This document shows positions 20,000 through 29,783 of a DNA stretch of 64,000 nucleotides, piece by piece. The stretch comes from Acidobacteriota bacterium (lineage in GTDB: Bacteria > Acidobacteriota > Terriglobia > Terriglobales > Acidobacteriaceae), in assembly GCA_021780315.1 (NCBI GenBank), contig JAJXYY010000026.1, positions 102,634 to 166,633 of the forward strand, in the 5' to 3' direction. Within the stretch, counting starts at the first letter, position 1. Every line of letters starts with the position of its first letter. The position numbers and the translations under genes were made by a program. Under the pieces are notes generated by a model. It worked only from the letters and a program-made list of their open reading frames with translations. It was not told the DNA's origin and ran no database searches.

Positions 20000-22438
20000 C
20001 TACGCTTCACCCCCCTTCCCAACTCCGGTTGAACCCGGCCATCTCCACCCTGTAATCGCCGGTGGGTCAATCCCATGCTCATGTGCGTACGCCACGTGCT
20101 CGATAATCTGGTCCTCCAGCCACTGCTTCGTATGCGCCCCCACCGCCTGCAATCCCGGAACCCGGTTGATCACATCGATACACAGATTGAACCGGTCTAC
20201 CTGATTGCAGATCGCCAACTCCAGCGGAGTATTGATATTGCCCTTCTCCTTATACCCGCGCACATGCAGATTCTCATGGTTCGTCCGGCGATACGTCAGC
20301 TTGTGAATCAGCCACGGGCACGCATGGAAGTTGAAGATAATCGGCTTGTCCTTCGTAAACAACGAGTCGAAGTCCCAGTCCGATAACCCATGCGGATGCT
20401 CCGACTCCGACTGTAGCTTGAACAAGTCCACCACGTTGACAAACCGAATCTTCAACTTCGGAAAATGCTCCCGCAGAATCGCCACCGCAGCCAGGCTCTC
20501 CATCGTAGGAACATCGCCCGCCGCGGCCATCACCACATCCGGATCTTCGCCTCCGTCATTGCTGGCAAACTCCCATATCCCCAGCCCCTTCGTGCAGTGC
20601 AGTATCGCCGCATTCATATCCAGATACTGCAGGTGAGGCTGCTTGTCCGCCACAATCACATTCACGTAGTCCGTGCTGCACAGGCAGTGGTTCGCCACAC
20701 TCAGCAGGCAGTTCGCATCTGGCGGCAGATAGATTCGCGTTACCCCCGCACTCTTGTTCGTCACAACATCCAGAAAGCCCGGGTCCTGGTGCGTGAACCC
20801 ATTATGGTCTTGTCGCCAAACCAACGACGTAATCAGCAGGTTGATCGATGAGATCGGCACCCGCCACTTCACCTCCGTCTTGCACTTCTCCAGCCACTTC
20901 GCGTGTTGGTTAAACATCGAATCGATAATGTGCACAAACGACTCATACGTCGAAAAAAACCCATGCCGCCCCGTAAGCACATACCCTTCGAACCATCCCT
21001 CTAACGTATGCTCGCTGAGCATCTCCATCACACGGCCATCACGCGCCAACTCGCCGCCGTCACTGTCCTCCGGCTTCAGCTCCGCCATCCATGTCTTCTT
21101 GCTCGCCGCATAGATCGCCTGCAGTTTGTTCGATGCCGTCTCGTCCGGACCAAACACCCGGAACGTGTGCATGTTCCGCCGCATCGTATCCGCTAGAAAA
21201 TGCCCCAGAACATCCGTCGACGAAACCTCTTCACTCCCCGGCTTCGTCACCCCTACCGCAAACTCCCGGAACGCAGGCAGGTTTAGGGGTCGTCGCAACA
21301 ATCCCCCATTTGCATGGACGTTCGCACTCATCCTTCTGCCGCCCTTCGGAGCCATCTCCCGCAACCCCGCCACCGGCCTGCCACACTCGTCAAACAACTC
21401 CTCCGGACGATAACTCCGCATCCACTCTTCCAGCTTCTGCATATGCGCCGGATTCGTCACAACATCCAGAATCGGCACCTGGTGCGCTCGCCAGAATCCT
21501 TCCACTTTGTGCCCATCCAACTCCTTCGGCCCCGTCCATCCCTTCGGCGTCCGTAGCACAGTCATCGGCCACATCGGCCGCTCCACCGGCCCACCCGAGC
21601 GTGCCTTCTCCTGGATCGCTCGAATCATCAGCACGCACTCCTCCAACACCGTCGCCATCTTCGCGTGCATCTCCGCCGGATCATCCCCCTCCACCACATA
21701 TGGAGTCCAGCCATAGCCGCGAAACAGACTGTCCAGCTCTTGAGATGAAATCCTCGCTAGAATCGTAGGGTTCGCGATCTTGTAACCATTCAGGTGCAAT
21801 ATCGGCAGCACCGCACCATCGGTCTTCGGATTCAAAAACTTGTTCGAGTGCCACGACGTCGCCAACGGCCCGGTCTCCGCCTCCCCATCCCCCACTACCA
21901 CCGTCGCGATCAGGTTCGGATTGTCAAACACCGCTCCAAACGCATGGGAAACGCTGTATCCCAACTCACCCCCCTCATGGATCGAGCCCGGCGTCTCCGG
22001 AGTACAGTGGCTGCCAATTCCGCCTGGAAATGAAAACTGGCGAAAGAAGCGGCGCATCCCTTCTTCATCCTGACTGATATTCGGATAAACCTCGGAGTAC
22101 GTCCCCTCCAGATAAGCATTCGCCAACACCGCCGGTGCCCCGTGTCCCGGACCCGATAGATAAATCGCATCCAGGTCGTACTTCACAATCAGCCGATTCA
22201 GATGCACCCACACAAACGTCTGCCCCGGGTCCGAGCCCCAGTGCCCTAGCAGCCGTTTCTTGATATGCTCCGGCTGCAACGACTCCTTCAGCAAGGCATT
22301 CTCACGCAGGTACAACATCCCCACGCACAGATAGTTGCACGCACGCCACCACGCATCCATCCATCGCAACTCCTCCGCACTCGGCGCAACCACACCACTT
22401 GAGCTCACTCTCGAACCGTTCACAATAGCTGTGCGCAT
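20000..22438 (-). CDS. xfp: Xylulose-5-phosphate/fructose-6-phosphate phosphoketolase
   Basis: Thiamine-diphosphate enzyme that splits xylulose-5-P or fructose-6-P with phosphate to give acetyl-phosphate plus glyceraldehyde-3-P or erythrose-4-P. 812 residues, the normal length. [10 protein letters not shown], the TPP/Mg motif [14 protein letters not shown], and the C-terminal NYHACPW-like [17 protein letters not shown] are present. The start at 22438 has GAGAGAGG eight nt upstream; longer starts to 22492 lack this. Acetyl-phosphate would be used by acetate kinase two genes upstream to make ATP. No separate phosphotransacetylase gene is in the window. Confidence 0.96.
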   Translation of the reverse strand: MRTAIVNGSRVSSSGVVAPSAEELRWMDAWWRACNYLCVGMLYLRENALLKESLQPEHIKKRLLGHWGSDPGQTFVWVHLNRLIVKYDLDAIYLSGPGHGAPAVLANAYLEGTYSEVYPNISQDEEGMRRFFRQFSFPGGIGSHCTPETPGSIHEGGELGYSVSHAFGAVFDNPNLIATVVVGDGEAETGPLATSWHSNKFLNPKTDGAVLPILHLNGYKIANPTILARISSQELDSLFRGYGWTPYVVEGDDPAEMHAKMATVLEECVLMIRAIQEKARSGGPVERPMWPMTVLRTPKGWTGPKELDGHKVEGFWRAHQVPILDVVTNPAHMQKLEEWMRSYRPEELFDECGRPVAGLREMAPKGGRRMSANVHANGGLLRRPLNLPAFREFAVGVTKPGSEEVSSTDVLGHFLADTMRRNMHTFRVFGPDETASNKLQAIYAASKKTWMAELKPEDSDGGELARDGRVMEMLSEHTLEGWFEGYVLTGRHGFFSTYESFVHIIDSMFNQHAKWLEKCKTEVKWRVPISSINLLITSLVWRQDHNGFTHQDPGFLDVVTNKSAGVTRIYLPPDANCLLSVANHCLCSTDYVNVIVADKQPHLQYLDMNAAILHCTKGLGIWEFASNDGGEDPDVVMAAAGDVPTMESLAAVAILREHFPKLKIRFVNVVDLFKLQSESEHPHGLSDWDFDSLFTKDKPIIFNFHACPWLIHKLTYRRTNHENLHVRGYKEKGNINTPLELAICNQVDRFNLCIDVINRVPGLQAVGAHTKQWLEDQIIEHVAYAHEHGIDPPAITGWRWPGSTGVGKGGEA

Positions 22439-22501
22439 CGCTGATTCCTCTCTCTCAACACCACTCATTCGAAATGAAAAACAACTTGCCACCTGCCGAC
22501 G

Positions 22502-23128
22502 CTACGTCGCCTCGTCCACCGGCATGCCCGCATGGCCTGTCTGCCATCCAAAAAACATCAACTTAACTCCTTCCACCAGCAGATACAAGCCCAGCAACCC
22601 AATCGCATCCCTATCCTCCAGACGTGTCGCATACACCAGCAATCCCCCTAAAAGCAGCGAGATAACCCCAAACACATCAACACCAATCCTGCCCACCCGC
22701 CCCGTCATATGGCTGCGCACAAAAAATAAATTCCAAAATCCCGCAGCCTCTGCCTGCACCGCTGCCACCACCAACAAGATCTGCATCGACAAGTCAGAAA
22801 AATAAAACAGCAGCAAAGCCGCAATCGCCAGCATCAACCCGGCCAGCATATAAAAGACCGCTCGCCGCGGATCGCTCGCCTCACTCCGGTACACCAGCAC
22901 CCACTCTGTAATCGCTGCTAACGCCAGAGCACTGGCCGACAACACCACCGCCGCCACGATCCCAATCACCTCAAACAGCGGATTCGTCATCCCCGTCCGC
23001 AAGTAGAGAAATACCAGCCCCAGTCCCAGTACTATCAAACCTTGCGTCGTCAGCGCACGCAAGTGTAACTTCGGTTCAACCGCCATCGCCGATCCGCCGC
23101 TCACTCGACCATCGGACGCTATACTCAT
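22502..23128 (-). CDS. Multi-spanning membrane protein of unknown function (HdeD/DUF308-like)
   Basis: 208 residues with about six transmembrane helices, for example LIVLGLGLVFLYLRTG, VIGIVAAVVLSASALAL and GVISLLLGGLLVYAT. Helix length and paired arrangement resemble HdeD-type acid-resistance membrane proteins, but no diagnostic motif is visible, so this is only a suggestion. It sits between acetate kinase (25 nt upstream) and phosphoketolase (63 nt downstream) on the same strand. A role tied to acetate/acid stress or acetate movement is therefore possible. GAGGTAGGG precedes the ATG. Confidence 0.75.
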   Translation of the reverse strand: MSIASDGRVSGGSAMAVEPKLHLRALTTQGLIVLGLGLVFLYLRTGMTNPLFEVIGIVAAVVLSASALALAAITEWVLVYRSEASDPRRAVFYMLAGLMLAIAALLLFYFSDLSMQILLVVAAVQAEAAGFWNLFFVRSHMTGRVGRIGVDVFGVISLLLGGLLVYATRLEDRDAIGLLGLYLLVEGVKLMFFGWQTGHAGMPVDEAT

Positions 23129-23153
23129 TCCCTACCTCATCCATCCACATCCA

Positions 23154-24344
23154 TCAAGCCACACTCATCTCACACAGTTCACGCTGTAGCATCGCTCGCA
23201 CGTGCACCGCAATCTGTTCCTCCTCGCGACTCGGCACGATACGCACCTCGCACCAACTCGCCTTGTCGCTGATAGTACTGGCGTCCTTGCCATTCTTCTC
23301 CGCGTCCAGCTCAATCCCCATCCATGCCAGGTGTGCACACACCTCTTCCCGCACCCGCGCGCTGTGCTCCCCAATCCCGCCCGAGAAGATCAACTGTTCC
23401 AACCCACCCATCACAGCGGCATACCCGGCAATCGTCTTCGCAATCGATCGACAGTAGATCGCGACTGCCAGCGTCGCATCCGCATCCCCTGCCGCTGCCC
23501 TCGTCTCAATCTGACGCATATCGCCTGTCCCTGCCAGAGCCCGCAGACCGCACTCGTGGTTCAACATCTGCTCCAGTGAATCCACATCCAACCCATCGTC
23601 TCGAATCAAAAATAGAAGCACCCCAGGATCCAGATCTCCCGGACGGCTACCCATCGAAATTCCACCAGTCGGGGTCAATCCCATCGAAGTATCTATCGAG
23701 CAGCCATCCCGAACCGCCGTAATACTCGACCCGCTACCCAGGTGCGCAATCACCGCACGCTTCCGCAATTCGAATCCCAACCTACGCACAATAGACTCGT
23801 ACGACAGCCCATGAAATCCATACCGTCGCACTCCCTCACGCGCATATCGGCCCGGCAGTGCATAACGATACGCAGCCTCCGGCATCGTCTGATGAAAAGC
23901 AGTGTCGAAGCACACAAACTGTGGCACCCCGTCGTAGAGTCGCTCCGTCGCCCGAATCAATTCGAGCGAAGCAGGCATGTGCAGCGGGGCAAAATGAACA
24001 TCCCGCTGTAGCGTGTCGATCACCTTGGTCGTCACCCGCTGATGCGACGTCAACTCCCGCCCACCATGCACCACCCGATGTCCCACACCACTAACCCGCA
24101 ACTCTGGCGATAACGCCGCAATCCGACTCGCTACCTGCTCGAACGCCGCCGACTGCGTCGAAAACATGCGCTCCAATACCTCGCACTCCCGCCCCATGCC
24201 ATCCCGAACCACCAACCGTCCACAGTCACTGCCAATCCCCTCGGCACACCCGTCAAACAGCCGGTCGTACCCTTCTGCGTCCCCCAGAAAGTACGCAAAC
24301 TTCAGCGTAGAAGAACCACTATTGATCGCTAGAATCGCGTCCAC
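23154..24344 (-). CDS. ackA: Acetate kinase
   Basis: Transfers phosphate between acetyl-phosphate and ADP, giving ATP and acetate. 396 residues from a GTG start. The N-terminal ILAINSGSSTLKF, GHRVVHGG, the DTAFHQTMP region, GFHGLSYE and FSGGIGEHS are all family motifs. The GTG at 24344 is chosen because GGAGG is 4 nt upstream and the protein then starts at the conserved nucleotide-binding strand; the GTG at 24389 would add 15 unrelated residues and abut the cydB stop. In this cluster it should harvest ATP from phosphoketolase-made acetyl-phosphate. Confidence 0.96.
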   Translation of the reverse strand: MDAILAINSGSSTLKFAYFLGDAEGYDRLFDGCAEGIGSDCGRLVVRDGMGRECEVLERMFSTQSAAFEQVASRIAALSPELRVSGVGHRVVHGGRELTSHQRVTTKVIDTLQRDVHFAPLHMPASLELIRATERLYDGVPQFVCFDTAFHQTMPEAAYRYALPGRYAREGVRRYGFHGLSYESIVRRLGFELRKRAVIAHLGSGSSITAVRDGCSIDTSMGLTPTGGISMGSRPGDLDPGVLLFLIRDDGLDVDSLEQMLNHECGLRALAGTGDMRQIETRAAAGDADATLAVAIYCRSIAKTIAGYAAVMGGLEQLIFSGGIGEHSARVREEVCAHLAWMGIELDAEKNGKDASTISDKASWCEVRIVPSREEEQIAVHVRAMLQRELCEMSVA

Positions 24345-24348
24345 ATTA

Positions 24349-24353
24349 CCTCC
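24349..24353 (-). promoter_or_regulatory. Ribosome-binding site fixing a GTG start for ackA
   Basis: On the minus strand GGAGG stands four nt before GTG at 24344. Confidence 0.7.
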
Positions 24354-24389
24354 ACTATCAGCCTTCACCAGCCAGTATCCCCGCATCAC

Positions 24390-25433
24390 TCAATGGCTGT
24401 AATCACTGCCCTCGGTAACCTTGCCCCGGAATAACCAGTACGAAGTCACAAAATACATCGCTGCCAGAACCATCCCGAACGCCCACCACACCAGCCCCAC
24501 ATGCGTCGAGTGGGAACCAGCCAGCGACTGCGCGATCGTCATATCCTGGGATGCAGAAATCGACGATGGCAACAGTGTCGGATACAGCCCCGCAGCAGCC
24601 CCCACCAGCATCACCACCAGGTACACACACGACGACAGAAACGCGCGCCCGGCATCCACCCGCCGACGAAAATAAAGCGTCGCCACCAGCGCCACCGCTA
24701 CCAGCAATGGAATCGCAAACAGACCTGCATGTGCCTCGTAATTTGCCAGCGAAAGCGGTCGAGCCACCACCGTCGCCGGCAGGCTTACCAGTGTCACCAC
24801 CAGCAGTACGGGCCACAGCATCCTCGCTACACCATTCGCCCTGATCTCCAGCGCTCCCGACGTCTTCAACGCCAGCCACAACGCTCCGTGGTGCGCCAAC
24901 GCCACCAGTGCCACCACGCCACCTAGCACCGTATACCAATCCAAAATCCCTGGCGAAGGCCCAACCCGCCAGTTCGTCCACAGTGGCAAAAAGAAGTAAC
25001 TGTCGCTCCCAATTGGCACACCTCGAATTACGTTAGCCAGTGCCGCTCCGTAAAAAATTGCCAGCAGCGCGCTCGACGTAAAAAATATTCCGTCGAAGAA
25101 CGTCCGCCAAACCGCATTGTCCATATGCCCGCGAAGCTCGATCCCCACGCCCCGCAGAATCAACAGCCACAATACAATCATCAGCGGCAAGTAGAACCCA
25201 CTGAACGCCGACGCATACACCAGAGGAAACGCAAAAAAAAGCGTCCCACCACCCGCCAGCAGCCACACCTCATTCCCGTCCCACACCGGCCCAATCGAAC
25301 GCAGCATATTCTTGCGGTCTTCCTCCGTGCGGGCCAGAAACGGGTACAGCATCCCAACACCAAGATCGAAGCCGTCCAGCACCACATACAGCGCCAGCAT
25401 TACCGCAACAATCCAAAACCAGATCGCGCCCAT
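24390..25433 (-). CDS. cydB: Cytochrome bd quinol oxidase subunit II
   Basis: Membrane partner of CydA in the high-affinity bd oxidase that reduces oxygen to water with quinol electrons without pumping protons. 347 residues with eight or nine hydrophobic segments. The N-terminal ALYVVLDGFDLGVGMLYPFL and GPVWDGNEVWL are strong CydB signatures. The ribosome-binding site GGAGAGGA precedes the ATG. It follows cydA by 23 nt. No cydX or cydCD was seen here. Confidence 0.96.
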   Translation of the reverse strand: MGAIWFWIVAVMLALYVVLDGFDLGVGMLYPFLARTEEDRKNMLRSIGPVWDGNEVWLLAGGGTLFFAFPLVYASAFSGFYLPLMIVLWLLILRGVGIELRGHMDNAVWRTFFDGIFFTSSALLAIFYGAALANVIRGVPIGSDSYFFLPLWTNWRVGPSPGILDWYTVLGGVVALVALAHHGALWLALKTSGALEIRANGVARMLWPVLLVVTLVSLPATVVARPLSLANYEAHAGLFAIPLLVAVALVATLYFRRRVDAGRAFLSSCVYLVVMLVGAAAGLYPTLLPSSISASQDMTIAQSLAGSHSTHVGLVWWAFGMVLAAMYFVTSYWLFRGKVTEGSDYSH

Positions 25434-25456
25434 GGTCGTCCTCTCCGTATCTCGTC

Positions 25457-26803
25457 CTACGCGTGCGACGTCTCCAACTGCTTCTCCGTGCTTCCCGGCC
25501 CAGTCTCAATCGTGCGATACACAATCACAACCCACAGAATAGTCAGCACTGAATACATACCCATGAAGCCCAGCAGCGTAAAGAGGCTGTTACCCTCCGA
25601 CACATGCGACGAGTACCCCTGCGACGTCCGCATCAATCCGTACACCAGCCACGGCTGTCGGCCAATCTCCGCCGTCATCCATCCCGCCGTATTCGCGATA
25701 TAGGGCAATGGAAAACTCAGTAGCAACGGCCATAGTATCCAACGCGACGTGTACAACGTCCCACGCAACAACAGCAGTACCGCTAATGCCATCACAGCCA
25801 GAAAGTATGTCCCCAGCCCCGCCATGATGTGGTAGCTGTAGTACAGCAGCGGCAGCGGGGAAGGCCACTGATCCCGCGGCACACTATCCAGCCCGCGCAC
25901 CTCAGCCGCAGTCGTTCCGTAGATTAGGAAGCTCAACACACTGTTCGCCGTCAGCGGATTGTCAATCCGCTCTTTCTCCATGTCCGGTTGGCCCATCAGC
26001 ACAATTGGCGCACCCTTCTCCGTGCGGAAAAGCCCTTCCATACCCGCCATCGCCGCTGGCTGATACTTGGCGACTGCTTTCCCCTGTAGGTCGCCCGTAG
26101 GCATGATCATCAACACGCAGGAGATCAACCCCGACACCACGCCCACCTTCAAAAACAGTCGGCCATGTGCCTCATGCTTTTGGTCCAGAAGATAGAACGC
26201 ACCCGTCGCCGACATCACAAATGCAGCCGTCACCACCGCTCCGCACATATTATGCGCATATTGCAGCCATGCCCACGGATTCAGCATCAATCCCCAAAAA
26301 CTGCTCACCTCATACGTCCCATTCGGCAGCAGATGGTACGCCACCGGATGCTGCATCCACGCATCCGTCACGATAATGAAAAATCCAGAGATCCACGATC
26401 CAACAAACACCATGACCGCCGACCCAAAGTGCGCCAGTTTCGACAATCGCCTCTCGCCAAAGAGAAACAACCCCAGAAACGTCGACTCCAGGAAGAAGGA
26501 GAACACTCCTTCCATTGCAAGCGGCTGCCCAATCACCCCACCCGTGCGTCGCGAAAACTCGGCCCAGTTCGTCCCAAACTGAAACTCCATAGGAATCCCA
26601 GTCACCACACCTAGTAGAAAATTCACCACAAATAACTTCGCCCAGAAACGCGAGGCTTGATCATAGCGGGGATCATTATTCTTCAACGCAATAAATTTCA
26701 ACACCACAATCAGCAGCGCCAATCCCATCGTCAACTGAGGAAACAGATAGTGGTAGGTGATCGTGAATGCAAAATGGATTCGATGAAGAAGATAAGTATC
26801 CAT
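25457..26803 (-). CDS. cydA: Cytochrome bd quinol oxidase subunit I
   Basis: Heme-bearing subunit of the bd-type terminal oxidase. At 448 residues it is of the short Q-loop type. RIHFAFTITYHYLFPQLTMG carries the conserved axial His18 (equivalent to E. coli His19), and GRQPWLVYG is the quinol-site motif. Nine transmembrane helices are visible. There is no Shine-Dalgarno sequence: TATAGT lies 8 nt before the ATG, so the mRNA may be almost leaderless. A CRP/FNR-type dyad is centred about 41 nt upstream of the inferred start point. It is probably induced at low oxygen. Confidence 0.97.
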   Translation of the reverse strand: MDTYLLHRIHFAFTITYHYLFPQLTMGLALLIVVLKFIALKNNDPRYDQASRFWAKLFVVNFLLGVVTGIPMEFQFGTNWAEFSRRTGGVIGQPLAMEGVFSFFLESTFLGLFLFGERRLSKLAHFGSAVMVFVGSWISGFFIIVTDAWMQHPVAYHLLPNGTYEVSSFWGLMLNPWAWLQYAHNMCGAVVTAAFVMSATGAFYLLDQKHEAHGRLFLKVGVVSGLISCVLMIMPTGDLQGKAVAKYQPAAMAGMEGLFRTEKGAPIVLMGQPDMEKERIDNPLTANSVLSFLIYGTTAAEVRGLDSVPRDQWPSPLPLLYYSYHIMAGLGTYFLAVMALAVLLLLRGTLYTSRWILWPLLLSFPLPYIANTAGWMTAEIGRQPWLVYGLMRTSQGYSSHVSEGNSLFTLLGFMGMYSVLTILWVVIVYRTIETGPGSTEKQLETSHA

Positions 26804-26811
26804 AGGTAAAG

Positions 26812-26817
26812 ACTATA
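26812..26817 (-). promoter_or_regulatory. Candidate -10 element of cydA
   Basis: Minus-strand TATAGT, 8 nt before the ATG, with no ribosome-binding site between them. The transcript would start at about 26805. Confidence 0.5.
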
Positions 26818-26837
26818 GCCCTCTACTTTCCCAAATA

Positions 26838-26853
26838 TGTGATGCGCATCACG
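26838..26853 (-). promoter_or_regulatory. CRP/FNR-family operator upstream of cydA
   Basis: TGTGATGCGCATCACG fits TGTGA-N6-TCAC and is a dyad with one mismatch. Its centre (26845.5) is about 40-41 nt upstream of the inferred start point, the class II activator position. Which regulator binds cannot be told from the sequence. Confidence 0.6.
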
Positions 26854-26879
26854 AATTCACCGAACGCTCTTTCACCGCT

Positions 26880-27317
26880 CTACACCTCGCCTCGAACAAT
26901 CACTACCGGACAATGCGCATGATGCAGTACCCCCTCGGCGACACTCCCCAGCAGCAACCGTCCCACCGTCCCGCGCCCATGCGTCCCAATCACAATCATG
27001 TCAGCCGGCCAGGCCTTGGCTACCGCAACAATCCTCTCCGCCGGCTTACCCTTCTCCAGAAACTCCAGTGCAGGAGGCGAAGTCTTCGCCCGTTCTCGAT
27101 ACGCCACCAGCACCTGCTTCACCTCTCGCTCCGCACTCGCCAGTAACTGGTCCGCTGGCACCCCGCTATCCGAATTTGCAGTCACAAACGATGGATCAAC
27201 CACACTGACAAACGCAACCTCAGCACCCATCGCCCCGGCCATGGCAATCCCAGTGTTCGCTGCATGCGCTCCATACACGCTGTCGTCCACGGCAATCAAT
27301 ATCCGCTTAAAGTTCAT
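26880..27317 (-). CDS. Universal stress protein, UspA family
   Basis: 145-residue single-domain Usp. FKRILIAVDDSVYGAHA at the N-terminus and the ATP-binding loop GTHGRGTVGRLLLGS followed by HHAHCPVVIV fit the ATP-binding subgroup. Such proteins help survival under energy, oxygen or acid stress. AGGAG lies six nt before the ATG at 27317; a GTG three bases earlier is an alternative. It begins about 10 nt after the P-type ATPase stop, so it is co-transcribed with it, and precedes cydA. Confidence 0.93.
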   Translation of the reverse strand: MNFKRILIAVDDSVYGAHAANTGIAMAGAMGAEVAFVSVVDPSFVTANSDSGVPADQLLASAEREVKQVLVAYRERAKTSPPALEFLEKGKPAERIVAVAKAWPADMIVIGTHGRGTVGRLLLGSVAEGVLHHAHCPVVIVRGEV

Positions 27318-27327
27318 CACACTCTCC

Positions 27328-29700
27328 TCATCGCACTGCCAATCGTTGAAATATCCATACCTTCAGACTGTCCATCATAATCAGGTAAACACTCATCGCC
27401 GCAAAAACGCTCGCAATCGTCAGCCACGGCAGACGAGTCATCATAATGCCATTTGCAGCCAGCACACTCACCAGCACCACATCCACGACCGAACTCACCA
27501 TCAACAATCCGCTCGGCCTCGACGCCCACAGGCGTCGCCTCTCCCTCACTAAATACACACTACCCTGCCCACTGAAGACCAGCATCACAAATACCAACGT
27601 CTGCAACTCCGGCACCGGCAAACGCAGCACACTCTGCCCCACGTAAAACACCCCAAACGAAAATACCAGCAACACCGCAGCCAGCGTCCCCGCAGTCAGC
27701 ATCAGTGTCCGAATATCCCAGCGGTCTGGCTGGGGCGAATACGACACATGGTCGGTCGCAATACTCATCGTCACAAAATCATTCGTAAATAACAGAAACA
27801 CAATCAACAATGGAGTAATCACAAACGTTCCCGTCAGCATTACCCCCAGACTTAGAAACAGTGCTATCTCAATCGTCTTTACTATCTTGTTCAGCGTATA
27901 GGTCAACATCCGCTGATAGATCCTGCGGCTCGTCTCCACCGCCGCCACCATATCCTTCAGCCCCACATTCGTCAGTACGACACTCGCCGCAGCCTTGGCC
28001 ACATCCGTTGCATTTGCAACCGCAATGCCCACCTCCGCCTGCTTCAGCGCCGGAGCATCATTCACCCCGTCACCGGTCATCCCGCACACATGCCCACTCT
28101 GCTGCACCAACCGCACCAGCTTTACCTTGTCTTCCGGATACACTCCCGCAAACACGTCATACTGCAGCACGCCCGTTGCATCCATCTCCTTCAACTCCTC
28201 CGGCGTACACACCCGACCGCCAATCCCTACGCGCGCTGCCACCGCCGCCGCTGTCGATGCCGTATCGCCGGTCACCATCGCAACCCGTACTCCCAGCCCC
28301 TGTAGACTCGCAATCAACGTCTTGGAGTCCTCACGCGCCGGATCTTCCAACGCAATCAAGCCCGCCATCCCCCATTCCCCAACCCCCGACCCAGCCGTGG
28401 CAAACGCCACTGCAATCACCCGATACCCTTGCGCCTCCAACCCCTCAGCATCGGCGTTCCAGGCCGACGGTCCCGTCACCTTCGCCGCCACCGCTGCGGG
28501 AAACCCTTTCACCACCCTCACCTCGGCACCACCCTCGCTCACCGTGGCCTCACACACCTTCGTTGCAGGATCGAACGGCACAAATCCCAATCGCTTGCTC
28601 AAACTCCAATCCACGCCCGCAGCCTTCGCCGCCGTCAACACCGCCATATCTATCGGGTCCTGGCTCCCGGCATCACTCGCATAGCAAGCCAATCGCAGCA
28701 ACTCCTCCCCTGCAACTCCCCCGTACACTACCTTGGCTGCCACAGCCAATTCGTTCTTCGTAATTGTCCCAGTCTTATCGCTCAGCAGCACGTCCATCGC
28801 TGCAGCTTCTTCTATCGCCGACAGTCGTGTCACCAGCACGCCGCTCTTCGCCAACTCCATCGAGCCCAGCGCCGTCGCCAGCGTAAACGTCGCCGGCAAA
28901 GCAACCGGTACCGACGCTACCAGCAGGATCAGCGCAAATGGCAGCATCTCCGTCAACGGCATTCCCGTCACCCACGCAAACACCAGCAGCACCACCACCA
29001 GCACTGCATCCAACCCCACCAGATATTGCACAATCGTCAAGATCACACGCTGCAGATGGCTCACCGTACGTGCCGTGTTCACCAACTCCGCCGTCTTGCC
29101 AAAATAACTTCGGTTGCCCGTCGCTGTTACCTCCCCATGCGCCTCTCCATGTCGCACCACTGCACCCGCATATGCAGACGAGCCCACACCCGCCTCCACC
29201 GGCAGAGACTCGCCCGTCAACGACGACTGGTCCAGCGATAGCTCGCCACCCACAATCCGAATATCGGCTGGAACCAGATCTCCCATCCGCAAGTACAGTC
29301 CATCGCCTGGCACTACCTCTCGCGCATCGATCAGCCTCCACTCACCATCGCGGCGCACCCTCGCCTTGACCGGCAGGCGGCTCCGCAGCAACGTCAGTGC
29401 GCTCTCCGCCTTACGCTCCTGCATCAGACTTAGCAGCGCATTCATCAGCAGCAGCAGCCCAATCACCGCTGCTTCCACACGCTTGCCCAGCACTAACTCC
29501 AGAACGACCGTCGCCTCCAGCATCCACGGAACTGGGGCCCACAACTTCAGCAGCAACAATTGAACCGGATGCACCACCGGCTCCGGCAACGCATTCACAC
29601 CGTATTGAACAAGACGCGCTGCAGCTTCTGCGCTGCTCAACCCAACGCTCGTATCGTCTACTTCGGTCATGCGTTCCACTCCACGGCTCGGCTCGTCCAA
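27328..29700 (-). CDS. Proton-efflux P-type ATPase (P3A, plasma-membrane type)
   Basis: Membrane ATPase of 790 residues related to plant and fungal plasma-membrane H+-ATPases. In order: an N-terminal cation-ATPase segment, TGES (162-165) in the actuator domain, PVALP in the fourth helix (265-269), the phosphorylated Asp308 in DKTGTITKNEL, and TGDGVNDAP in the hinge. It lacks the CPx and heavy-metal N-terminal domains of P1 pumps. Proton export is inferred from subfamily likeness. It would remove cytoplasmic acid at the cost of ATP, fitting the acid-producing phosphoketolase genes downstream. The start could also be the ATG at 29670. Confidence 0.9.
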   Translation of the reverse strand: MDEPSRGVERMTEVDDTSVGLSSAEAAARLVQYGVNALPEPVVHPVQLLLLKLWAPVPWMLEATVVLELVLGKRVEAAVIGLLLLMNALLSLMQERKAESALTLLRSRLPVKARVRRDGEWRLIDAREVVPGDGLYLRMGDLVPADIRIVGGELSLDQSSLTGESLPVEAGVGSSAYAGAVVRHGEAHGEVTATGNRSYFGKTAELVNTARTVSHLQRVILTIVQYLVGLDAVLVVVLLVFAWVTGMPLTEMLPFALILLVASVPVALPATFTLATALGSMELAKSGVLVTRLSAIEEAAAMDVLLSDKTGTITKNELAVAAKVVYGGVAGEELLRLACYASDAGSQDPIDMAVLTAAKAAGVDWSLSKRLGFVPFDPATKVCEATVSEGGAEVRVVKGFPAAVAAKVTGPSAWNADAEGLEAQGYRVIAVAFATAGSGVGEWGMAGLIALEDPAREDSKTLIASLQGLGVRVAMVTGDTASTAAAVAARVGIGGRVCTPEELKEMDATGVLQYDVFAGVYPEDKVKLVRLVQQSGHVCGMTGDGVNDAPALKQAEVGIAVANATDVAKAAASVVLTNVGLKDMVAAVETSRRIYQRMLTYTLNKIVKTIEIALFLSLGVMLTGTFVITPLLIVFLLFTNDFVTMSIATDHVSYSPQPDRWDIRTLMLTAGTLAAVLLVFSFGVFYVGQSVLRLPVPELQTLVFVMLVFSGQGSVYLVRERRRLWASRPSGLLMVSSVVDVVLVSVLAANGIMMTRLPWLTIASVFAAMSVYLIMMDSLKVWIFQRLAVR

Positions 29701-29731
29701 AACACTGCCGACGAAACACCGTGAGCATAAC

Positions 29732-29772
29732 AGCTATCGGCAGCCGACACACCCCAGCCATAGCCGATAGCT
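29732..29772 (-). repeat. Long inverted repeat between osmC-type and ATPase genes
   Basis: AGCTATCGGC and GCCGATAGCT form a perfect 10-bp stem around a 21-base loop, within the 83-nt gap. No T run follows on the minus strand, so it is more likely an attenuator, RNA-processing site or operator than a simple terminator. Confidence 0.5.
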
Positions 29773-29783
29773 TCAGACCAGTA

